Shown: positions 1-5,883 of the stretch, one piece after another
Layout of the letters: each line of letters starts with the position of its first letter
Numbering within the stretch: the stretch's first letter is position 1
Made by a program: the position numbers and the translations under genes
The notes under the pieces: generated by a model
The model's database searches: none
Told to the model about the DNA's origin: nothing
What the model saw: the letters and a program-made list of their open reading frames with translations, nothing else
Assembly: GCA_964500645.1 (NCBI GenBank)
Contig: CAZCOH010000085.1
Location: 1-5,883 of the forward strand
DNA length: 5,883 bases
DNA from: CAYFIW01 sp964500645
GTDB taxonomy: Bacteria; Chloroflexota; Dehalococcoidia; Lucifugimonadales; UBA826
Direction of reading: 5' to 3'

Positions 1-2
1 CA

Positions 3-194
3 TACGTCACTTTTGAAATGGATAAGCTGTGGTTTGAGCAATACAAGCTGCACAAGTGGTCCGTTGAATTTAGTCGATTCAGTGAAGAGTTACAGAGCTG
101 GCAACCGGTTGTGGCAAAATTTGTAAAAGAAGATGATGAGTTTGCCTATTTTTCTGTTCCGGTATCAGGATTTTCGATCTGGTCTCTGTCAGGT
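3..194 (+). other. PGF-pre-PGF-like domain, C-terminal part
   Basis: Residues 1-64 read as the second half of a PGF-pre-PGF domain. There is an F-x-x-x-K/L-W-F start (TFEMDKLWF), then a beta-strand with V-E-F-S-R-F, a Trp (SWQPV), an acidic turn (KEDDEFAYFSV) and the closing GFSIWSLSG, which matches the family's usual ending of roughly GFS-x-F/W-A/S-I. In archaea this domain typically sits just before a C-terminal PGF-CTERM sorting signal. Here it is followed by more than 1900 further residues, so it is not acting as a C-terminal sorting neighbour. The front half of the domain lies outside the window. The call is by recognition of the pattern only; a profile search would settle it. Confidence 0.62.
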
Positions 195-3100
195 TCAGAA
201 AACCCGGTTCCTGTATCTGTTGAAGTCACAGCTTTAACCATCGGTGCAGGCAACATTTATGAGAATGAAACTTTTGATGTTTCAGTACAGGTTAAAAACA
301 CCGGGGATAGAGAAGTAGAAAAGACCATATCTCTGTGGGTTAATTCCAGCGTGGATTCTACGAGAACCATTTCTATGGCTCCATCAGAGACGAAAACATT
401 CAATTTCAGAACGTCTCTTCCTGCTGGAAATCACTCCCTGAGAATAGATAATCGCCAGTCCAATATAGAAGTGGTAAAACGCAGCAATATTCAATTGCCC
501 TCTGTGCCTCAACCGTCAGCATCGCAACCAACGCCTGCTACACAACCGGTCGCCACGCCAGAACCCACGCCTTTGCCCACACCAGAACCCACGCCTTTAC
601 CTACACCAGAACCTACTCCCGTACCGACTCCCAAGCCTGTTGAAGAGAAAGTTTCAGAGGAAGAAAAATCAGATAAAGACGCGACATCTGATCAAAACAA
701 TGTGACTAAACCTGGAGTGTCATCAACACCTGAACCTTCTGATTCAATCAAGGGAGAGGCAGTTGAATCTGCGACGTCCACTCAAGAAGTTAAGGAACTT
801 ATAGAAGAAAAGTCGGACGGTGGAGATATAAAGGTAGATACGGAACAGAAAGGAGTGATTGATTTTGTCCAGGACAAGGATGAGTGGAAGTTCAGAGCGT
901 CTGCAGGAGACAGGATAACGATCACTATGATCCATGGTGAAGGGAACGAACTTGACCCATATATACAGTTGATTAACCCGAAAGGACTTCTTGTAAAAGA
1001 GGATGACGATTCAGGCGGAAAACTTAATTCTTCCATTACCGACTTTGAAATAGGTTCACCTGGAACATACGTAGTTGTTGCGACTACCCTTGCCAAGGGT
1101 CTCGGGGAGTACGTAATTTCGGTCTCTAAGATAGATACTTCAAAGCCAAAGCCACCTTCAAAACCTGATCTTTCAGCTGAATCGGATACAGGTACCGCAA
1201 AATTTGACAATATAACTTCTAATCCATCTCCTGTTTTTGTGGGGAGTGCCCCACCAAACATGTCGGTTGAACTATTCAGGGACAAAACTATTTCCCTGGG
1301 AGTCGTAGAATCTGACAAGTCTGGAGAATGGTCATTGAAGTCGTCAGGACTACCGGACGGTGAATTTGGTATAACGGCCATAGCTACAAGCCGTGCAGGT
1401 GTCCAAAGTTCACGTTCCGGAACATTAACCATTACTATCGATTCGGCAATCAGTTCCCCGTCCAGGCCTGATCTGACAAGTTCTAGTGACACGGGAACCT
1501 CACAGACTGACAACCTGACCTCTGACTCAACTCCAACTTTTAAAGGTATAGCTGAGCCCGGGGCATATGTTGAGATTTTCAGTGCTGGTGACGTAATGGG
1601 AGGAAGCGGTGAAGCAGATTCCAGGGGACACTGGCAAATCACGGTCTCGAGAATTGGCGACGGGGTACACGCTATTACTGCGAGGGCGACTGACAAGGCA
1701 GGCAATGTCAGTAATTCGTCGGATCCTCTAACTATGATTATTGGATCGGATCTTGTTGCTCCTTCAGCACTGGATTTAACAGAAAAGAGTGATAGCGGAA
1801 TATCGAGTACAGACGATATAACCTCCGACACTACCCCGACTTTTACGGGAACAGGCCAGTCAGGCGCCAAGATTGAATTGTTCAGGGGTGGGACTACCAA
1901 GATAGGTAGTGGAATTGTGTCTACCAACGGTACCTGGACTATAACGTCCGACACACTAAAATCGGGTACTTATTCAATCACTGTAAGGGCGACTGATGCG
2001 GCAGGTAATAAAAAGACTGGCTCTAAGAAACTCTCATTAACCATCGATAATTTAATCGTTGCTCCCGATGCCCCAGACCTTGACACCAAGAGTGACAGTG
2101 GTTCTTCATCCACCGATGACATAACTTCAGATACAACTCCTGACTTCAAGGGAAGGGCAGAGGCAAAGTCTACGGTCACCGTTCTTCGTGATGGTGACAC
2201 AGTTCTCGGGTCTGTGACATCTGATTCGAGAGGTAACTGGTCGGTTACATCCAGCGGATTAAAAGATGGAGTCCACAGAATTACGGTTACCGCAATAGAT
2301 GCCGCAGGTAACCACAGTGTCGCCTCAAAAAGTCTTTTAATAACTGTGGACACCAGTATTACAGCGCCTGCATCTCCTGATATGAGTGCATCAAGTGATC
2401 TGGGTGAATCAGACTCTGACAACATTACCTTGTTAACAACCCCAACATTCACAGGTACGGCTGAAGCCAATTCTGAGGTCAAGCTGTATAGAGCAGGGAA
2501 AACACTCATTGGATCAACTGACGCAAGTTCCAGTGGAAAGTGGGAAATTAAATCATCCAGGTTGTCGTCCGGCGATCACATCATTACTGCACGGGGAACA
2601 GATAAGGCAGGAAATGCGAGCAGTGCCTCATCGCCGATCAATGTAACTATTGATTCATCTGTTAAGTCTCCTTCAGTTCCGGATTTGGATAGTGAAAGTG
2701 ACACGGGTATTGATACCACGGATAATTTGACGTCGGATACCACTCCTACATTCACAGGTACTGCGGAAGCTTTCGCCTCAGTGGAAATATTCCGTTCAGG
2801 AACAATATCACTGGGTGTTACTAAATCTGGTGAAGATGGAGCATGGAGTATCACATCTTCTGTCTTAAAAGACGGACCTCATTCAATTACATCAAAAGCC
2901 ACTGACAGAGCGGGCAACGTAAGTACAGCATCAAGATCTCTCAAGATCACTGTAGATGCATCGGTGCCGGATGCTCCATCTGAACTGAATCTTGCTACAA
3001 AAAGTGATACGGGTCTTTCTAACATGGATGACATAACATCCGAGAAAACACTTTCTTTCACTGGAAGGGCTGCACCTAATTCAAGTATAAAACTATTTAG

Positions 3101-5882
3101 GAATAGTACGATTTCAATTGGGTCGACCAAGGCAGATACTAACGGGGACTGGTCTGTAGATGTATCTAACCTTTCTGAAGGGAAACATTCGATATCGGTA
3201 GAGGCTACTAATGTTGCTGGTAGCGTAAGTAAAGGCACATCGGCCCTTACTATTACCGTGGACAGGAAGGCCCCGGCAAAGCCTAATGCTCCTGATCTAA
3301 TGCCTGAATCTGATAGCGGGATATCTGAGGCGGACAATATCACCTTTAAGGGCAATCTCAAGTTGACCGGAAAGGTAGAGGCTGGATCATCTGTAAAAGT
3401 TTACAGAGATCAAGCACTCATTGGTGAAACCACGTCAGATAACACGGGTGACTGGACATACGAAGTCTCCTCATTATCCGATGGAATACATCCGTTAAAA
3501 ATAAAATCAGTAGATTTGGCGGGTAATGAAAGTTCGATTTCGTCCCCACTTTCAGTGGAAGTAGACACCAAAGGACCTTCTGCTATTTCAAAACCTGATC
3601 TGGAAACATCGAGTGACAAGGGTGAATCAAGCACCGACAATATTACCTCTGTTGCGACTCCGGCATTAAAAGGGACCGCTGAAAAGGGATCAATCGTTAA
3701 GCTCTATGTAAATGGTATCGATCTAATAGGGAGTGCTTCTGTGTCGTCTTCAGCGACTTGGCAGATCACTTCTACTTCATTGCCAGATGGCGCTCATGAA
3801 ATAGTTGCCAGGGCGACTGATAAGGCAGGTAATACAGGTAATGATTCTTCTCCATTGTCTCTGACGATAGACTCTTCTATTAGTGCGCCATCGAAACCGC
3901 ATCTGGATCCAGCGAGTGATACGGGGTCTTCAGTTGACGATAAGCTGACTTCAGATCAGACTCCCACATTTTCGGGTACAGCAGAGTCAAATTCTTCTGT
4001 TAAATTATATCGAGACGCATCAAAAACTAAGCTGGTGGGATCTGGCAGTGCCGATGCGTCTGGTAACTGGACTATCACGACGGGAACCCTGGAAGATAAC
4101 ACCTACTCTATTTACGCTTCAGCGACTGATAAGGCAGGTAACATAAGTGGGAATTCTGAACCATCTAATTTAATTGTTGATTCGGAGGCTACTAAACCTT
4201 CTACACCTGATCTAGATAGTGGCTACGACACGGGTTCCTCAGATTCTGATAATAAGACTTCACTTGGAATCCTCGTTTTTTCAGGTACGTCCGAATCTGG
4301 ATCCACGATTGAGTTGTATGGATCTGCGGGAGAGATGATAGGTTCGACACAGTCGAGTAGTGCAGGAGTTTGGACTATTACTTCAGGTGCACTGTCAGAT
4401 GGTGTTCATGAAATATCTGCGAAGGCTACTGATAATGCAGGGAACGTGAGTGCTGCCTCTGGCAAACTATACATTACTGTTGATGCGAACCCTCCGGAAC
4501 AACCTTCCATTCCGGATTTGAAGTCTCAATACGATACCGGCGAATCTGACTCGGATAATAAAACGTCGATTAATATAGTCGAATTTACCGGGACTGCTGA
4601 ACCAAATTCGCAGGTGGAATTGTTGCTTTCCAATCCGATTGGTTCGGACAATGTCGTATATACAACTGGAAATTCCAATGCTGCTGGCACTTGGTCCATA
4701 AGCGCTGACCTTTTTGATGGAGTGCATCTTGTTGCTGTAGTTGCCATAGATGACTTGGGTAACAGGAGTATCAAGTCTCCTGAACTCAGTCTAACGATAG
4801 ATTCATCTCCTCCGATTTCACCATCAGTACCTGATCTTGAATCCTCAAGCGATACCGGGGCATCAAGCATTGACGACATAACATCTGATTCAAGCCCTGT
4901 ATTTTCGGGCACTGCAGAACCTGGTTCCACCGTATATCTCTTTAGATCTTCTGTGATATCAATTGGGACGGGAGTTGCCAATGCCTATGGTTTCTGGCAG
5001 ATATCTGTAAGTTCTGGGTTGCCTGACGGTACTCATATGATTACAGCTTCTTCTAAAGATGAGTTTGGGAATGAAAGTATTTTGTCAGAGCCACTGAACT
5101 TAATCGTTGATTCGATGCCGGCTACAACTCCTTCTGGGTTAACCCTATTGCCGGAAAGTGATACAGGCAGGACTACCCAGGAGTTAAGTGATGGAATAAC
5201 TTCTATAAACAGTCCGACTATTGGTGGGACTGCGGATCCGGGTTCTAAGATCCAAATATTTGCTTCGGGAGTATTGATTGCAACCTATACTATGACCGAT
5301 GCGACCGATTATTGGACGGTAACTATCCCGGGATTACAGGATGGATCACACTCAATAACGGCAAAGGCTATGGATTCAACTGATAATTTAAGCGGAGAGT
5401 CTGCGCCATTATTATTGGTAATTGATACCTCGCCTCCAAGCTCACCGTCGAAGCCGGATCTTGTGTCTACTGACGATACAGGAGCTTCGTCTTTCGATAA
5501 TGTGACATCTGCTCAGGATCTAAGTTTCTCAGGTACTGCAACTTCCGGGGATCTTGTCAGGTTGTATGACTCGGCAGGGACGATAATTGGCGATAGTTAT
5601 GCAAATGCAACAGGATCCTGGAATATAGAAACTGTTCTGACAGTAGGGACTCACTCTATCAATGCAAGGTCACTAGATTCAGCAGGAAATGAAAGTGCAC
5701 CTTCGACGAGCTTAACTGTGGTTATATATATGGAGGTTCCCACACCCGACGCGCCGGATCTTCAGGCAGGTTTTGATAACGGGGAATCGAGTACAGATAA
5801 CCTTACAACCCTTTCTACTCTCAGGTTCGACCTATCGGGGTTTATTAATACATGGAAGTTGTATCGCAACGGTGAAGAGGTC
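3..5882 (+). CDS. Giant multidomain surface/secreted protein with Ig-like (Big_13) repeats, partial at both ends
   Basis: One frame stays open across the whole window (1960 codons, no stop), so the protein is longer than 1960 residues and both its start and its stop lie outside. The order seen is PGF-pre-PGF-like end (residues 1-64), CARDB-like domain (71-161), Pro-rich linker (166-212), acidic spacer (213-278), PPC domain (279-377), then at least 16 Ig-like repeats (388 onward). I found no cysteine codon in my translation. The protein is rich in Ser, Thr, Asp and Gly and poor in His, Gln and Tyr, which is typical of extracellular beta-sandwich proteins. No membrane segment is visible; any signal peptide must lie upstream. 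From these families the likely role is a long extracellular stalk or adhesin that displays or binds something at a distance from the cell. The ligand and any catalytic domain cannot be told from this part. The architecture is well supported; the function is inference. Confidence 0.93.
213..485 (+). other. CARDB-like beta-sandwich domain
   Basis: Residues 71-161 begin VSVEVTALTIGAG, followed by a YENETFDVSVQVKNTGD stretch, a TISLWVNSS strand, SMAPSETKTFNF, then PAGNHSLRID and a final IEVV strand. This is the order expected of CARDB (cell adhesion related domain in bacteria): an N-terminal strand, an 'E-x-F-x-V-x-V-x-V-x-N-x-G' core, a 'V-x-L-x-x-G-x-x-x-x-x-F' region and a 'G-x-H-x-L-x-V-x-D' end. 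CARDB modules are structural or adhesive Ig-like folds in extracellular proteins. In archaea and Chloroflexota they often sit beside PGF-pre-PGF domains, which fits the domain just before it. A more distant fibronectin III-like module is the alternative. Confidence 0.7.
498..638 (+). other. Proline-rich PTPEPTP linker
   Basis: Residues 166-212 are almost only Pro, Thr, Glu, Gln, Ala and Leu, running from a Pro/Gln/Ser part (VPQPSASQPTPATQP) into repeated TPEPTPLP units that end in TPVPTPKP. Such stretches form extended, stiff extracellular spacers. Here it separates the PGF-pre-PGF/CARDB module from the PPC and Ig-like module. The threonines and serines could be O-glycosylated, which is inference. 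Confidence 0.9.
555..638 (+). repeat. 24-nt tandem repeat encoding TPEPTPLP
   Basis: Three 24-nt units lie head to tail at 555-578, 579-602 and 603-626, followed by a degenerate half unit at 627-638. Units 1 and 2 encode the same eight residues and differ at only a few third-codon positions. Unit 3 ends VP in place of LP. The period is a multiple of three, so gain or loss of a unit would keep the frame. Confidence 0.88.
639..836 (+). other. Acidic low-complexity spacer
   Basis: Residues 213-278 are rich in Glu, Asp, Lys, Ser and Thr, for example VEEKVSEEEKSDKDATSDQ and later VKELIEEKSDGGDIK. I see no recognisable fold, no hydrophobic segment and no cleavage motif that I could support. It looks like a disordered, charged hinge between the Pro-rich linker and the PPC domain. 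A short helix around residues 262-270 (QEVKELIEE) is possible. Confidence 0.75.
837..1133 (+). other. PPC domain (bacterial pre-peptidase C-terminal domain)
   Basis: Residues 279-377 follow the PPC pattern closely. The opening strand is KGVIDFVQDKDEWKFRAS, with the usual 'G-x-I-D-x-x-x-D-x-D-x-W/Y-x-F' form. It is followed by AGDRITITM, then LDPYIQLINPKG ('L-D-P-x-L-x-L-x-x-P-x-G'), an acidic DDDSGG turn at residues 334-339, SSITDFEI, and the closing SPGTYVVVATT and GEYVISV strands. PPC domains are small secreted beta-sandwiches. They are commonly found after peptidase domains but also as stand-alone modules in long surface proteins, as here. The acidic DDDSGG loop may bind calcium. No peptidase domain is visible in the window, though one could lie upstream. 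Confidence 0.85.
1164..1466 (+). repeat. Ig-like repeat 1, divergent first copy
   Basis: Residues 388-488 have the start (PDLSAESDTG, DNITS) and the Trp strand (GEWSLKS), but the E-F region is changed: the usual ATDKAGN reads ATSRAGV, losing the Asp and the Asn. TPTFTGTAE reads SPVFVGSAP. As the first copy, next to the PPC domain, it may be a capping unit that does not need the calcium or turn residues used between neighbours. That reading is inference. Confidence 0.85.
3813..4141 (+). repeat. 20-nt direct repeat within repeats 9 and 10
   Basis: Positions 3813-3832 and 4122-4141 are identical over 20 nt (they encode ATDKAGN) and lie one repeat unit apart (309 nt). The neighbouring bases differ on both sides. 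Elsewhere the same residues are written with other codons. It is the longest identical stretch between units that I noticed by eye and could be a trace of local exchange between adjacent copies, or chance under strong protein constraint. Confidence 0.6.
4512..4829 (+). repeat. Ig-like repeat 12, longest copy
   Basis: Residues 1504-1609, 106 in all. It opens PDLKSQYDTG and shares DNKTS with repeat 11. Extra residues lie between the VELLL strand and the Trp strand (SNPIGSDNVVYTTGNSN), so the C-D loop is longer than in the other units. The ATDKAGN motif reads AIDDLGN. A longer loop on one unit could be a ligand-contact site or mere drift. Confidence 0.85.
5139..5453 (+). repeat. Ig-like repeat 14, atypical copy
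   Basis: Residues 1713-1817. The PDL motif is replaced by LTLLPE before SDTG, there are extra residues before DGITS (RTTQELS), and the usual TPTFTGTAE reads SPTIGGTAD. The Trp strand (DYWTVTI) lacks the preceding Gly, and ATDKAGN reads AMDSTDN. It keeps the length and order of a Big_13 unit, so I take it as a diverged but folded copy. Confidence 0.82.
5754..5882 (+). repeat. Ig-like repeat 16, cut by the window edge
   Basis: The first 43 residues of a further unit are visible: PDLQAGFDNG, then ESSTDNLTT and a strand ending WKLYRNGEEV. SDTG has become FDNG, and the GTAE turn is replaced (RFDLSGFIN), so this copy is already unusual. The frame is still open at the last complete codon, so the array and gene go on beyond the window. 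Confidence 0.85.
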
Positions 5883-5883
5883 A

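Larger units (their letters stand above)
1164..5882 (+). repeat. Array of at least 16 Big_13-type Ig-like repeats
   Basis: Counting from the PDL motif, units start at 1164, 1467, 1770, 2073, 2376, 2679, 2985, 3291, 3594, 3897, 4206, 4512, 4830, 5139, 5454 and 5754. Lengths are 101, 101, 101, 101, 101, 102, 102, 101, 101, 103, 102, 106, 103, 105 and 100 residues, plus 43 of the last. The shared pattern is PDL-x3-SDTG-x-S-x2-DNITSD-x-TPTFTGTAE-x-GS-x-V-x-LF, then an IGS strand, a G-x-W-x-ITSS strand, L-x-DG-x-H-x-ITA, ATDKAGN-x-S and a closing L-x-x-TID strand before a Pro-rich joint. All 15 complete units keep the Trp. This matches Big_13/Big_6 Ig-like domains of large bacterial adhesins such as BapA-like and RTX adhesins. 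Copies are clearly related in protein but diverged in DNA, so the array is old and not a recent amplification. Confidence 0.93.

Noticed and set aside
19..60. ATG at position 18 as the start of the gene
   Set aside because: The in-frame ATG near position 18 falls in the middle of the PGF-pre-PGF-like domain, and the frame is open upstream to the window edge with family-like residues before it. The true start lies outside.
498..836. Gap or intergenic region between two genes
   Set aside because: The reading frame passes through without a stop, and the low-complexity Pro-rich and acidic composition is that of a surface-protein linker.
782..1954. 390-codon minus-strand open frame as a gene
   Set aside because: It lies wholly antisense to the PPC and first Ig-like units, has no recognisable domain, and its product shows a repeat period that mirrors the sense repeats. 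The sense strand has clear protein families in a frame open across the whole window.
4467..4727. 86-codon minus-strand frame (and the 63-codon one at 744-935) as small genes
   Set aside because: Both lie antisense to well-recognised sense domains, have no family resemblance that I can see, and show no start-site context that would favour them.
1164..5882. CRISPR-like or DNA-level repeat array
   Set aside because: The roughly 303-nt period is a protein-domain repeat. Units differ throughout in DNA, mostly at third codon positions, and there are no short identical repeats with unique spacers.
1164..5882. Cadherin or RTX (GGxGxDxUx) calcium-binding repeats
   Set aside because: No glycine-rich nonapeptides are present, and the DxNDNxP and LDRE cadherin motifs are absent. 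The TPTFTGTAE, G-x-W and ATDKAGN motifs fit Big_13 Ig-like units.

Overview
The whole window lies inside one very large + strand reading frame that is open at both edges. It covers positions 3-5882, 1960 codons, with no stop when read codon by codon. No start codon, promoter, ribosome binding site, terminator, RNA gene or mobile element is visible. Residue numbers used here equal position divided by 3 and count from the first complete codon, not from the true start of the protein.

The product is a multidomain extracytoplasmic protein. In order it has: the C-terminal part of a PGF-pre-PGF-like domain (about residues 1-64); a CARDB-like beta-sandwich (71-161); a Pro/Thr/Glu linker built on a 24-nt DNA tandem repeat (166-212); an acidic low-complexity spacer (213-278); a PPC domain (bacterial pre-peptidase C-terminal, about 279-377); and then a tandem array of Ig-like repeats of the Big_13 type. 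The array has 15 complete copies and a cut-off sixteenth, each 100-106 residues, and it continues past the right edge. This is the make-up of a giant secreted or cell-surface stalk or adhesin. No enzyme domain is present in the visible part.

Organism: the PGF-pre-PGF-like piece is best known from archaea (methanogens and haloarchaea) and also occurs in some Chloroflexota. The PTPEPTP linker and PPC domain are common in Chloroflexota. Base composition looks moderate (mid-40s % GC by eye). I lean to a Chloroflexota lineage of the Dehalococcoidia/SAR202 kind, with a euryarchaeon as the alternative; this is inference with low confidence.

The minus strand carries several long open frames, but they are shadows of the repeat-encoding strand. 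Nothing points to a new multi-gene system. The points of interest are the internal position of the PGF-pre-PGF-like piece, the size and gradual divergence of the repeat array, and its conserved acidic, possibly calcium-binding, motifs.
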